From positions 186,001 to 250,000 of the forward strand of contig JAAEAF010014739.1 of assembly GCA_011037195.1 (NCBI GenBank): DNA of 64,000 bases, read 5' to 3'. Source of the DNA: Triatoma infestans. Its lineage: Eukaryota > Arthropoda > Insecta > Hemiptera > Reduviidae. Position 1 is the stretch's first letter, and each line of letters opens with the position of its first letter. Made by a program: the position numbers and the translations under genes. Shown one piece after another: positions 18,780 to 29,509 of this stretch. The notes beneath the pieces are model-generated. The model saw nothing but the letters and a program-made list of their open reading frames with translations, had not been told where the DNA came from and did no database searches.

Positions 18780-19835
18780 AGTTTCACAACCCCTCTTAGT
18801 AAACAATAAAAAAATAGAAAATTGCAAAAAATATTAAATTAGATTTTTTCTGGATATTTTCAGTTAGGAAATAATTGTTTTGTTCTTGTTGTAGAGAGAT
18901 ACATTAAAAATAGATTACTTAACAAAACAATTATCTGCTCCATTTCCTGTTCAATTTATAGTTATTTAACTTGGTTAAAAACTATATTTTCTAAAACAAT
19001 AATTGAAAAAATATATAGAACTTATTAAATGTAGTTTTTATCATGGATTTAATGATAAACAGGATTTTCGATAAATAAATGTATATATATACTGTGGGGG
19101 GCTACAAGATGTATTGGAGGGGTGGAGGTTGTCCTAGTTTACTTCAGTATTGTAGATCAATAAGTATGCCAGTGGTACCAAGGTCCTCCTGTTGTAACAA
19201 CGTCACTATACTACCACTAACAGTGTACATACCGGGAGAGAGAGTGAGATAGAAAGAATGAGGGACCATTAACAGTGTGTTAGTGTATTTGTGTTCTTCT
19301 CTCTTGCCTTAATCATTCTCTTCTATTTTTATGGTTAAAAATAAAGTGTTTGTTACTATTAATTATTATTAAAGATAGGATGACCAAAAATTTTCCGTAC
19401 TGGGAACTATAACCTCTTAAATTTTACTGGAGACAGTGAGGTTTGAGGAGGAGGAGGAGAAGGCGAATCTGTTTGTCTCTGAGTGAGTGTGTAACCCCGC
19501 TTATTCTCTTCATAGATGTGGGTCAGGTTGTCTCTTTTTTTAGCAACTTGTTGGCAACGTTACTCGTTGCTATCTCTCTCTTTCTATCTCTCGTTTTCTC
19601 TCTTTTACTGTAATGCGTTTTACGTCTGCGCATCTTTTTCGAGCATGCGCTTCTTTTATTGTTTTTTTTTTCTGTAATATTGCAATTTTTTAATTTTCGT
19701 TAAAATAAAAAATATTAAGGAAATTTAAAGCAATTTTTTTTTTTTTTACTGAGGACAATAACTGATGTGAAAATTCACAAATCTTTCTGCTAGTGCAATT
19801 TTCACAGTTGATAGAAAAAGTTCCTTTTTTTAAGG
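18780..19835. other. unassigned DNA
   Basis: AT-rich, with a mixed-composition block at 19095-19320 and CT-rich runs near 19573-19605. Nothing is recognised. Confidence 0.4.
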
Positions 19836-19837
19836 CA

Positions 19838-20005
19838 CCTCAAATTTGTTAACATTGGCGCTTGGATTCTTCTCAGTGTTCAGCCGGTCTTCAGACCGTG
19901 TTCTCTGTTACAGACAACACTGCCCATCATACTATAGGCTTCTAGGACAAGAAAATCTAAGGGCAATAAGAGACTGCCCTCGAACCCTGAGTCTACGGGT
20001 ATCAG
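19838..20005 (-). mobile_element. SINE2, degraded minus copy
   Basis: The minus-strand SINE2 body is recognisable: GTGTTCTCTGTTACAGACAA, CACTGCCCATCATACTATAG, and GAAAATCTAAGGGCA followed by CCTCGAACCCTGAG (the B-box region). Several substitutions and small gaps are present. Confidence 0.6.
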
Positions 20006-20149
20006 TTCAGCGGGCTATAGCTGAAGCTTCTCATTCCAAAAAAAAAATGTACATTAAAGTTGGAATAGAGAGAATTTTAGTTGCCCACAATAACGGGTAA
20101 GTGCAAAAATTCTACGCGTCTTTGGGATGCATATAGAACAAAACAAAAT

Positions 20150-21060
20150 GTTACTTACCTAGCATGTGCATAATCGTCATTGCTGTCGATACTTCTTCCT
20201 CTTGCTATCTCTCTGATAGGAAATGAATCTCATGCCTTTAAAAATACTGAGGTTTGCATTCGAAGACTGCTGTAATTGTCCTAACGTCATCAAAATGAAG
20301 AAGTTCTGCAACGCTCCAAAGATGTGCGTGTAGACTGTACAGGGACCAAATCAGGTGAATAGGACGAATGGGGTAAAACGTCCCAACCAAATTCCATTAG
20401 TGTTTGACGAGAGTTGAAAGCAGCATGGCATTTTCATGGAGAATGATGACTGCTTGGTGATTTATGATCCGTAGTCGCAGTCTGCCCAACTGTAGAAGAT
20501 AGCATCAATGGTTTGGTTAGTTCCAGGTACTCCCAGTGAATGATTTCATTTCTTTGACCTACATATACTCAGCAAAACTTTTTTGGGATGCTGTTCTGGT
20601 TTGGACGTCAATGGAGGTAATCCAGAAGCCCTGCGACGCTTTACCTTCCTGTACGTACCTCACTCTCATCTTCCGTGGTTATCTGTATCAAGAACTGGTA
20701 ATTTTTGTCCCAACGATCGCACATTGTGGTGAAATCCTACAGTTTCAAGTCGTCCTTTGATGTTGTTCTTTGTATCCTGGAAGGTTTCTGTTAATTCCTT
20801 CCTCCATGGTTGGATTCGGGCTATTTCTTGTAAATTGGTCCAAGATTTTCTTCGGAAAACAGACTGTGGTTGATTTTGACATCTTCTGTGCCTCTGGCAC
20901 TGAATTTTCTAAACCACAAAAGACATGTGCTATCGTCAACTGCATCTTCCCCATATACACGGCAAATATTGCATGGTCTGCATTATTGCCTTTATCGAAC
21001 TCGAAAGGAAAACAGTGTCGCGTTCCTAACCGGCTTGAAATTCTGTACACTCACGAGCTC
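20150..21060 (-). pseudogene. mariner-type transposase remnant
   Basis: Minus-strand frames, with shifts, carry mariner landmarks in the right order. An N-terminal EF.KGNNA segment is near 21000 and HPKKVLLSI near 20570. NQTIDAIFYS is at about 20497-20521, ILHENA (the HDNA block, with Asp replaced by Glu) at 20428-20451, and SYSPDLVP (third catalytic Asp) at 20338-20364. Stops and frameshifts separate them, so it is dead. Inverted repeats were not identified. Confidence 0.65.
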
Positions 21061-21109
21061 CTAATATTTATTGTGGGGAATATATGTATCAAGAACGGGT
21101 AATTTTTGT

Positions 21110-21320
21110 ACCGAGAAAGCAAGCATTAATTTCCTCTTTGACATCACAAAATCCTTAAATTACCAATTCTCCCCGGAAAAATTTCGAAAAAACGTGATCC
21201 TAAATAGTTTGTCAAACTTAATCGTTGGAACAGTTTCGTTTAAAAAAAAAAATCTGGTGTGAAACACTCACAATACTTTCTCTTACTCCAGTTTACATAG
21301 TTATATAGTCTATAGTTTAT
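21110..21320 (-). repeat. R-family right-end fragment
   Basis: It contains TCTCCCCGGAAAAATTTCG, AATCGTTGGAACAGTTTCG, then AAATCTGGTGTGAAACACTC with the terminal hairpin and CTTTCTCTTACTCCAGTTTA. The right end of R is well preserved and is followed by a run of A (T on the R sense strand). Confidence 0.75.
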
Positions 21321-21575
21321 CGAACTCTGGTACATGATGCTTCTTCTTATTATAATTTAATTGTTTAATTGCACTATTAATTAGTTCGATTCCTTTTTTT
21401 ATGGTGATGTGAGAAACTAGATTTTGTTTGCATTAGCTCACGCGTAGATTTCCATCTTTATAGTAGATTCTCTTTCAATACTTTGAGGACTGCGCCACAT
21501 CCATAAAATTAAGACCATTACAATAAATAGCTAAAAACTCGGTCTAAGAAAAGTTTTTTATCTGAATATTGTGAA
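21320..21575. other. unassigned AT-rich DNA
   Basis: No recognised content. Confidence 0.4.
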
Positions 21576-22270
21576 TTCCTTAGAGAAAATTTCATGTTTG
21601 TGTTTAACATCAATTTTATTTTGTCCCACTAGTATAAACGGCCAAATACATAATGGCGGATCTTACATTTCTGCCTAATTCTCTTTTTTCTTTTTTTTCA
21701 ACAATGAAATGAGAATGCTGAATTTTTCTCAATAGCTCACATTAATTATATAAAACTGTAAATATGGTATAAATAACTTGATTTTTTGCATTTTTTTATT
21801 TTTATTTTTGTAGCACAATTTGATAATTTATAAAGTATCTACGAAGAGCAAAATTAGTAAAAAAATTCCAAACGGGTTTTTTCACAGAAATTATTAGCTC
21901 TAAATAATTAGCCAATCACAGTGTAGAAGTAAAGGTGTCAAATGTTGGCGTGGTCCACATGATAATTCTAAATTTCTGATTGGCCTATAACATTCACCCT
22001 CATTACACATCTTCACTTCTACACTGTGACTGGCTAATTATTTATAACCAATTATTTCTTTGAAAAAACTAGTTTAGAATTTTTTTACTATTTTTCCCTT
22101 CTTAGGTATTTTATAAATTATTGAATTGTACAATAAAAAAAAGAAAAAGAAATGCATGAATCCACTAAAAATGTAACATCCACTATAAGTCCGCCACTTT
22201 GTATTTGGCCGTTTATGCTAATGGAACAAAATAATATTATATTAAACACAATTTTCACAAAATTTTATTT
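21575..22270. mobile_element. long foldback (MITE-like) element, about 0.7 kb
   Basis: The two halves are imperfect inverted copies. The arm TAAACGGCCAAATACA with ATGGCGGA (21635-21660) pairs with CCGCCACTTTGTATTTGGCCGTTTA (22191-22217). Pairing extends outward to TGTGTTTAA...TTTTGT.CCA. Inner arms AATTAGCCAATCACAGTGTAGAAG (21909) and CTTCTACACTGTGACTGGCTAATT (22016) flank the centre near 21960. No transposase is present. Foldback geometry suggests a non-autonomous DNA transposon; its exact ends and superfamily are open. Confidence 0.75.
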
Positions 22271-22925
22271 CACAAACTTTACGTAATTAGTTTAAAGGAA
22301 ATCGTTGGAACCGTTTTGTAGGAAAGAGCAGAAAACTGAAAAATACGTTTCAATAAGAAAGGCACTTCCGGTTATCCGATTTTCTTCAAACTCGGAATTT
22401 GAACAACATATTTAATTCAAATTAATGTTATTTAGTTGATAGAATAGTGTAATAAACAGAAATAGCACTTGAGAGGTAACCTAACCCCCACCCCTCCTCT
22501 AAAACTTCCCTTAAATGAATTTTTTTTTCAAACAAATGTTTCAAATTAAAGTTGTAGCTCTTTGTATACTTAGTTGAATAATTAGTTTATAGAAAATCGT
22601 CCTAGCCATTTTTGAGAAAATCGCAAAAAAGTAAAAAAAAAATCTAGTAAGGTGGTATTTCCGGTTGAGGAATTTTGACAGATAACTTACTTCGGATCCC
22701 ATGGTGATACCTAAATGGAATATCAAGTTAAACTTTTTGCGATTTTTTGTTTTTTGAGCTATGCTGTTCAAATATGTACACATCAGACAGACCATTTTCT
22801 AAAAACCACTTTTTTGGACTCAGTGGACCTTAAAACGGATATTTTTGGGGAAAACTCGATATTGAAAATTTAACACAATTACATTAGGTGGTACTTTTTC
22901 TTACTAGGAGTAAGAGAAAGTAAAA
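22270..22925 (-). repeat. R-family repeat, near-complete copy
   Basis: Minus strand, in order: GAAATCGTTGGAACCGTTTTG, CACTTCCGGTTATCCGATTTTCTTC, GTTGTAGCTCTTTGTATAC, ATGGTGATACCTAAATGGAA, CAGACCATTTTCTAAAAACC and the left-end stem-loop CTTTTTCTTACTAGGAGTAAGAGAAAG (22892-22919). The internal unit is present in part twice. Confidence 0.85.
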
Positions 22926-23215
22926 ATGGGGAAAAACTAAAAAAAAAATGTCGGAACTATCAGTTGACGGACTTTGATCTGAAGTCTTCTTGCTAATGGG
23001 TTCCTGGTGATGTCTAAATGGAATAGCAAGGTTAAGCTTCCTGTATTTTCTTTCTTTTTGGTTACACACAAAGAGAGAGAGTATAAGTGTGTGGTGTGTG
23101 GGGTAGGAGAATATTATAATATATTTTTTCATGCTCAGCTGAACTTAAAACATTCATTTCCCCCAGAAACTCAATATTGCATATTTAATACTCTGAAACT
23201 GTAATTCTTAGGGCG
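22926..23215 (-). repeat. R-family repeat, second abutting fragment
   Basis: Another minus R fragment abuts the left end of the previous copy. It has GACGGACTTTGATCTGAAG, GGTGATGTCTAAATGGAATAG, GGTTACACACAAAGAG and CAGAAACTCAATATTG. The tandem placement suggests insertion into or next to an existing copy. Confidence 0.6.
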
Positions 23216-23775
23216 GTAGGTAAAAGTAAATTTAGGTGAAGTCTCCAAGTTGTGTATGCCAGAGGGAATAATTGTTTTGTAAACATTGTGTAGCAGGGCT
23301 TAGCGGACCTGCTTCACACTTGGCCCTTGATTACAATGCTTTTAACACAATTAGAGTTGTAATTAACCTTACTTTCTCTATTTGCTGTAAATTTTGCTGC
23401 TCGCTTTCATATCAAATTTTGACAGCATTCTTAGAGGTCATTAGAACAAAATGCATTGAACGGTACCGTGTGTACATTTTCCTGCCTTGATAGTATATTA
23501 TTGGAATTTACATCTAATTTAGTTTAAATATATTGAATGTTCGATTTCAGAAGCTGAGAAAATGAAACTAGATCTGTTTAAAAGAAAATTTTAAGAAAAA
23601 TGGAAGCAAAACCAATTATTAAAAAGAATGAATAAACTCACGTGAAATTTTGTTTTAAATATCTGATGCACATTTAACTCACACTACTTTTTCTTATTTC
23701 TGTTAATACAATTAATATTTAAAACGACAAATTTCTTGAAACTTAAATTTTAATTATTTGTTAAAGAAATATAGC
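23215..23775. other. unassigned DNA
   Basis: No gene or element is recognised in this AT-rich stretch. Confidence 0.4.
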
Positions 23776-23777
23776 GA

Positions 23778-24490
23778 TTAGGGGGGGGAGACAAGTCCCA
23801 CCCAGGTAGTAGAAGTGATTACATTTCAGTTAGAAGGGAGCGCTAATAACATTGAATATATACATTTGAAATTCAACGTCACACATTCACAGAACTAACT
23901 AAAATAATTTTCTTTTGGAATAATGTTATAAATAAAAGTGATAGAATATTACTTTACAAATAAGAATGATTATCTGTGCAATTAGCATTCAAAGTTTAAA
24001 ACAAATCATTGTAATCGATTTCGAGAAAGTTCCAAAAAAAAAAATCTCAAAAAACCTATTCTATTTACTCGTACTTCAGGTTTTCCGATTTTTTTTTCAA
24101 ATTTGGAATTATACCACTGCTTTGCTTCTAGTGTACATTAATATTATAAAGATATTAGAATCTATGTAGATAGTATACGCATATAAGAAAAACTTTTAAA
24201 TTTTTTTCAAGAAAATCGCGAAAAACTGGAAAAAAAAAACGTTCAAGTGAAGTTGCATGTTCGATTGACGGATTTTGCCCGTAACCTTGGTGACACATTC
24301 AGTGATAGTATAGTACCTAAACGGAATTACAAGTTTGAGCTTCCTGTGATCATATCTTTCCTGTGGCCTACAAACCATTTCTAAAAACATTTTTTATCAT
24401 ACATAGGGGATTTATGGTAAAAACTTAATTTGGAAATGTTAACACGATCGCTGTATATCCTCTTTACCAAGGAGTAAGAGAAAGTAAAAA
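23778..24490 (-). repeat. R-family repeat, subfamily with alternative right end
   Basis: It starts with the alternative terminal block CCCAGGTAGTAGAAGTGATT, then GGAGCGCTAATAACATTGAA. It continues through AATCGCGAAAAACTGGA, TCGATTGACGGATTTTGCCC and AACCATTTCTAAAAACA to the left-end GGAGTAAGAGAAAGTAAAAA at about 24470-24490. The same alternative block opens copies at 26430, 33860 and 41000. Confidence 0.75.
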
Positions 24491-25535
24491 AGGATTCTTA
24501 CATATTTTCATGGAAGGTATCCTGTAGGTGCAGAAATAGCTGAGAAAAGTGGAAGATTAATGGTTTAGAAATGGATTTTTGCAGATGAAGCTGTTTTAAA
24601 ACTATAAATTATAAGGTGTGGAAATCAGAAAACTTGGAATTTAAAACAATATTTTTTATTTCGTTGAAACTCAGAAATGTTTGGGCATGTGATGTGGATG
24701 AATGTTGAAAGTTACGATGTGAAAAAAATATGATTAATTTCAAAATATTTTGAAGAAGAAAAAGAAGAAAGGAATGCAGAAGAAAACTTAGATTATGGAC
24801 ATCGTTGAAGTGGCCGTGCTTGAAAGGGGCGGGCACTGATTGGTTAATTTGGACTAATTGTCCATGTATTGTTGATTAATATTCCAAAATAATTGTCACT
24901 TTCTAAATACATGTTTTCTCATTTGGATAATATAGAAGAATCTGTCGCAAAATTGCAATCAGAATAGATTAATCCAAAAACTGTTTAGTTCTGAGTAATT
25001 TTTATACTTTACGTTTAGAATTAAACGTATGTTTGAATCATTCATATTATTTAACTAATAGAAATTCTAAAAACGACCGATTACATTTCAGATAATCTAT
25101 AACCTTTTATCTATAATTAATTCCATTAAAAGTAATAGTCCTCCTAAAAGGAGAATTCCATATTGTTCTTGAAAAATCTCAAGAACTGTTGGAGCTCATT
25201 TATTTCATTCATTTTTTTTTTTAAAGAAAAAACCAAATGAACGTAATTAATAGATGATAGTTACCTGATATTGCCGTCACAATAGAAGGAAAGGCGTTTT
25301 TCAAATTCCATCTCTGCTTTGTTTGGAGACGATCGGTACTTACTTACTGTTCATGAGAATCTTTTTCTTCACACACACTCTCTCTCTCTCTCTCTCTCTC
25401 ATTTTACCTTATCATTAAGGGAAGGAAAGAAATCGGGTGTGAAACATTTATGTCTTTCTGTTACGCCTGTTAATAGTAATACAAACATAAAATGTACATT
25501 TTCTTTTTAATCTTCAAATTTTACCCTTTTTTCTT
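24490..25535. other. unassigned DNA with a (CT)n run
   Basis: Mostly AT-rich. A CT microsatellite lies at about 25378-25400. A decayed R right end (CGGGTGTGAAACATTTATG, 25435-25455) is followed by CTTTCTGTTACGCC. Confidence 0.45.
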
Positions 25536-25545
25536 AACATCAATA

Positions 25546-26413
25546 TATTATTATTATTTGTCTGTGGGGAGGGAAACCCTACGCTATCCAAAGCCTCACT
25601 GGGCCCATATAGCTACCCCAAGAAAAACAACAACAAGCCGGGTCTATAACAAAAATCCAGACCCGGATCTAATCCATCTAAGATTCACCGCAGTCCGAAT
25701 AAATCGGACAATAACCTTTGGCTCTTCCACAGACATCCTATTCCGACCAAAGGTCCTGAACCTAATTTCCTCACAACCCAAGCAATCAGTCATAAGATGG
25801 ATGGGTGTTTCCTCCTCTGTCTCACAGACTCTACAAAATGGATCCGGCATGAGCCCCATTATGTAGAGATGTCTCCTTAAACCACAATGTCCAGTAAGAG
25901 ATCCAACCAGATGCCTGAGAGCGCTCCGTGAAAAACACAGCAACGTCTCACTAATGGCCTTGTCCGGACCCCCGATGAGCATTTTGGACTGCCGAAAACC
26001 AACTGAGCTCATCCATAAGGATGAATGCTGTGAAGCTGTCCATGTCTGGAAGCCTGACAGACATGTGCCAGAAGACACGCCAACAGCAGGCTCGGGACCA
26101 ATGAAAGGAAGAGAGGCGCCTAATTTGGCAAACCTATCCACCTGCTCATTTCCAAAAATTCCCATGTGACCTGGCACCCATACTAGAAGCACATCCTTCA
26201 GAGAAGAAAGCTCTTCCAGTCTTTTAGAACATTCTAACACCAACCTGGAAGTGAAGACACTTGAACTCAGCGCCTTCAACGCAGCCTGGCTGTCCGAGCA
26301 GATACAAACACCTTTTAAGTTAGTGTTACGTACCCTCTCATCCTAAACACAACAAAGAATAGCATAAACCTCAGTCTGGAAGACCGTGGTCCATTCACCA
26401 AGAGATACTGTCA
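25546..26413 (-). mobile_element. LINE-A, 5'-truncated minus copy
   Basis: It ends with the (AAT)n tail at 25546-25560 and carries the LINE-A 3' UTR (CCTACGCTATCCAAAGCC) and the RNase H/C-terminal coding region. AACATCAATA occurs on both sides (25536-25545 and 26414-26423), a 10-bp target duplication, so this is a single 5'-truncated insertion of about 0.87 kb. It lacks the SINE1 tail seen after the 9519 copy, which confirms the true LINE end. Confidence 0.85.
25640..26405 (-). pseudogene. LINE-A ORF2 C-terminal remnant (RNase H and Cys/His tail)
   Basis: The reading frame 26279-25647 gives ALSSSVFTSRLVLECSKRLE, VWVPGHMGIFGNEQVDRFAK and the CRVCETEEETPIHLMTDC cluster, closely matching the LINE-A at 9519. 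Upstream, in the FQTEVYAILCC region, a TAG replaces a sense codon near 26341. The EN and RT domains are absent because of 5' truncation, and the C terminus is shortened relative to the 9519 copy. Confidence 0.85.
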
Positions 26414-26429
26414 AACATCAATACAATCA

Positions 26430-27085
26430 ACCTATCAACCTAGGCAGGTTCGAGAAGTGATTACATTGTAGTCATGAAGAGCGCGCTAATAACATTGAAC
26501 CAACTACAAACTGACTTTTGAATTTTAACGCACAAATTTCGCACAACTATTGAAAATTCGTTTTTTTTTTTTTGTTTTTTTAAATGTTACAAATAAAAGT
26601 GATAGTTTTTATAACTGTACAGTTAGTTAGCATTACAAATCATTATAGTCGTTTTCGAGAAAATTCTAAAAATCTGAAAAATCTAAATAGTAATGAGACG
26701 CACTTCTTACACGTTTTAACTTTGGAATTCTAGCAATGTTACTAAGGTATATTAATATGTGTAGATAGTAAAAAAAACATACAGTTCACCAGAGCCCTCA
26801 AAAGATATTAATTTCCCCGGGAAAATGTAAACTTCTAATTAAAAGTAATAAATTTGTACATAAGTTATGTGTGTAGACTAGGTAGAGTACACGAAGTTTT
26901 AAATGAAATCGTTTGGAGCCGTTTTCTATAAAATCGTGAAAAATTGAAAATACCTTATCAGTAAGTCGCACTTCTGGTAGATGATCGGTTTACGAAACCT
27001 TCGTGTCAGATGCGATGGGTAGTACCCGGTTGGATTTATAATAAAATCACATATTTTCATTTCAGACTAAGACTTGCAAAAGGAT
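26430..27085 (-). repeat. R-family repeat, alternative-right-end subfamily
   Basis: Starts with AGGCAGGTTCGAGAAGTGAT and GCGCGCTAATAACATTGAAC. It continues through TTTCCCCGGGAAAATGTAAAC, AAATCGTTTGGAGCCGTTTTC and ACGAAACCTTCGTGTCAGATG. The left part after 27085 is missing or replaced. Confidence 0.7.
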
Positions 27086-27189
27086 GTTGAATGGGTACGT
27101 ATACCATACTGGTCAAACCAAAGTTATCACCAAAAACGGACATTTACTTCCTGCATTATTTACATTTTCTTAATATCCTAGTTAACAGC

Positions 27190-27300
27190 AAGTATTGCGA
27201 TCGTGACAAATTTTCGAAATTTGTGTTTTCACCGGAAATACATGTTTTGAAGTCCCCTGAATACACAAAAAGGGTAATAGGGAATTCACACATACATGCG
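27190..27300 (+). repeat. R-family left-end fragment, plus strand
   Basis: ATTGCGATCGTGACAAATTT, TTTTCACCGGAAATACATGT and GAAGTCCCCTGAATACAC match the left 110 bp of R. The orientation is opposite to the R copy just upstream. Confidence 0.7.
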
Positions 27301-28262
27301 CGCACGCATGTATCTACGTATGTATGTACGCATGTGTGGAATATACCCCATTTCAATAGACGATTGGTTATCCTTATCAAAATTTGCTTCTTTATTTCAT
27401 TTTCGAAAAATCAAATTAAATTAAAAAAAGAAAAAAAAAAAAAATAGAATAAATGTTATTTATTTATTTCGGCAATAAAAGTGTAAGTTGCTATGGAATA
27501 ACTCTGTAAATTAGAAAGCTGTGTGTGTCAAGGTTGATAGAAAATAAGAGTGACATTATGAGAGTTACAAAATAAAGCAAAAAAAATTCTCTTTCGTTTA
27601 AAGAAAAGAAAGAGGCATATCCAGAGTATAGGAATGTCTTATAATAGGAAAGAAGGCTTGGCAGCCTCTCTTCAAAAATTTTACGATAAAATATATCTAA
27701 GTGAGAAAGTATTTTGTGTGTAAAGTGAGAGTAAATTTTTGTTTAAGAAAAAAAAAAAGGAGAGAAAAAATTATCAAAATTAGGTCAGAACTTGTTGGTT
27801 ATAGTGAGAAGTGGGTTCCCCACCCATGGTTATCCGCCCACGCGCTACTTGGCCTCTCCACCACCCCCGCGCTAAAGTAAAAAACTAAAATAGGTCACTA
27901 GGTCTGTATGTTAAATCTCCCGTCTCCCTTGCACAGTCCACAGTTTACTCCCCTCCTTTTGCCACTTACTATCATCATGCTACTAGTAGGATATTGTTTA
28001 AATATTTTATACGATACGTATATATATATATATATATACACGTATAATGAAGATTAACTGATATTTCTTATCATATATTTATATGAGTGGTTCAGAATGT
28101 CTCATTAATTAATATATCCACTCCATCTAATTTATCGATTATATATAAACCGTGAAAGGGAATGGGGACCAGGATTGTTAAGATGATAAGTTTTTATTAC
28201 TATTGTTTGGTTAATGAATAATTATATTTGTAGAATATTTCTTACATTTCAGTTTTGTATTA
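27300..28262. other. unassigned DNA, including a possible SINE-like patch
   Basis: At 27800-27880 a GC-rich patch read on the minus strand (GGTGGTGGAGAGGCCAAGTAGCGCG) resembles a decayed tRNA-like A-box region, but no B box can be supported. A (TA)n run lies at 28019-28037. Nothing else is recognised. Confidence 0.3.
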
Positions 28263-28264
28263 AA

Positions 28265-28720
28265 TACTACTTCCAGGCCTGGGGGGGGGGGTCTGTTATG
28301 ACAGCTGACTGGTGCCAGGATGAGAACACTCGCCCTGCAGCATCCCTTCTCATACAAATCTCAGGATCTAGGAAGTTCTAAGAAGGGTATATATCTTTCT
28401 CCAACATCTGGTAACTTTATCCAGGCATCAAAATCTTCTCTGGATGATTGCGTCACAGTCTGTTGGGGGTATGTTAGAGTCTCCTCCATCTCCCCCTAGA
28501 ATCTGAAGGTGCTTTCGTATTTTAGGTCCAATGCCTCTTGAAGAACCTCATCATCATGCGAAGCCTATTTTTACTTAGACTTATTCTGATGTGTCCTGAT
28601 TATAAACGCCCAGACAGGTCACTGATCCTCATTTCTGAGCTGTTCCCGAAGAGGCATACTTAGCCCACAAAAGGTTACAGGTCCCATAAAGGAGAACAAA
28701 GCAAATGAATAGTTAATACA
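28265..28720 (-). mobile_element. LINE-C 3' fragment
   Basis: The minus-strand sequence aligns with the LINE-C 3' region at 59900-60360. Shared segments include CGCC.TGCAGCA, CTCCTCCATCTC...AGAATCTG, GCCTCTTGAAGAA and CAGGTC. It codes for the region after RNase H, with a GFFQ.A block and a Cys/His cluster, but is broken by stops. A run of G at 28279-28290 lies at its 3' edge. Confidence 0.65.
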
Positions 28721-29047
28721 CCAAGTTTAAAGAAACCTGGTGATATCGTTATCAAGGAAACATAGAAATTCTTACTTTCGATCAGCTGATTTTCTTCATA
28801 TTTTTAATCTTAAGCCGGCTACACACGTAACTGCATACTTGAACGGTATACATGCGCAGACCGCTTGTACATGCATACTTGATCGTTTGTATGGAAAACT
28901 TGCACAAGTCAGAAAATGTTTAAAATTTCATACTGCATACTTGTGCGCGCCATCTTGTTCATGTTTAAAACGACATTGTGCAACCTCTCAGTCAGTGAAA
29001 GTGAATAAAGGTTATATATTATTAAAATATATAATTTATAAATAATT

Positions 29048-29203
29048 ATGTCGGTTAATTTTAGGAAGGGGCATAGATCAATTATAGAAGAATTTATTCA
29101 TATCTATGAAAGCGAACCGTGTCAGTGGAATGTAAAGTGTAAAGATACCACGATAAGGGGGAAAAAGATGTTGCTTATGCCTTTTAATCAAAGGAATAAC
29201 TAG
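29048..29203 (+). pseudogene. MADF-domain protein, N-terminal fragment
   Basis: ATG at 29048 opens a 51-codon frame. Residues about 11-30 (SIIEEFIHIYESEPCQWN) match the first helix of MADF (FI..Y...P.LW), a DNA-binding domain of the accessory protein encoded by many Harbinger transposons. From about residue 33 the frame runs into antisense transposase sequence, which places the deletion junction near 29145. It is the expected partner of the transposase on the other strand. Full-length MADF proteins are several times longer. Confidence 0.65.
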
Positions 29204-29416
29204 TGATAAAAGGTGAAGGTAAGTTTCTTCATCCATTCTCAGATAATTATGCCAGTCCCGTGCGTAAAATTTCAATTCACTTAATAAATTAATGTGTGAA
29301 TAGCTTTTTCGTTTCTTCAGCCATTCTTTACACCACAAAGAACGATCTTTTCGTTGACTTTTTCTTTGGTAAATTAAAACAACAGCAGCTAAAGCGAGAT
29401 CGTCATCTTCGGCCAT
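29155..29416 (-). pseudogene. Harbinger transposase, N-terminal fragment
   Basis: ATG at 29416 starts a frame whose first 80-85 residues fit Harbinger transposase: an acidic start, LWCKEWLKKRKSYSHINLLS, then LRMDEETYLHLLSLVIPLI. The catalytic DDE nuclease domain is deleted. Residues after about 85 read through the deletion junction into antisense MADF DNA, so the rest of the 112-codon frame is not transposase. Confidence 0.8.
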
Positions 29417-29509
29417 AGTCGCCAGCTGTTATCTGTTCAAGTATACATGAGCCGTGTGGATCACCGTATACCGTTCAAGTATGCAGTTACGTGTGTAGCC
29501 GGCTTTAGT

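Larger units (their letters stand above)
28813..29504. mobile_element. PIF/Harbinger DNA transposon, internal-deletion derivative
   Basis: 692 bp flanked by TTA on both sides (28810-28812 and 29505-29507), the 3-bp duplication typical of Harbinger. Terminal inverted repeats are AGCCGGCTACACACGTAACT onward and match for about 39 bp with no mismatch seen. It keeps the start of a MADF-domain gene from the left and the start of a transposase gene from the right, in convergent orientation, and lacks the middle of both. The clean repeats point to recent mobility, driven by an autonomous copy elsewhere. Confidence 0.92.

Noticed and set aside
25313..25460. R right end at 25435 as a full R copy
   Set aside because: Only the terminal 40 bp are recognisable and the internal unit is absent, so it is mentioned within the unassigned block.
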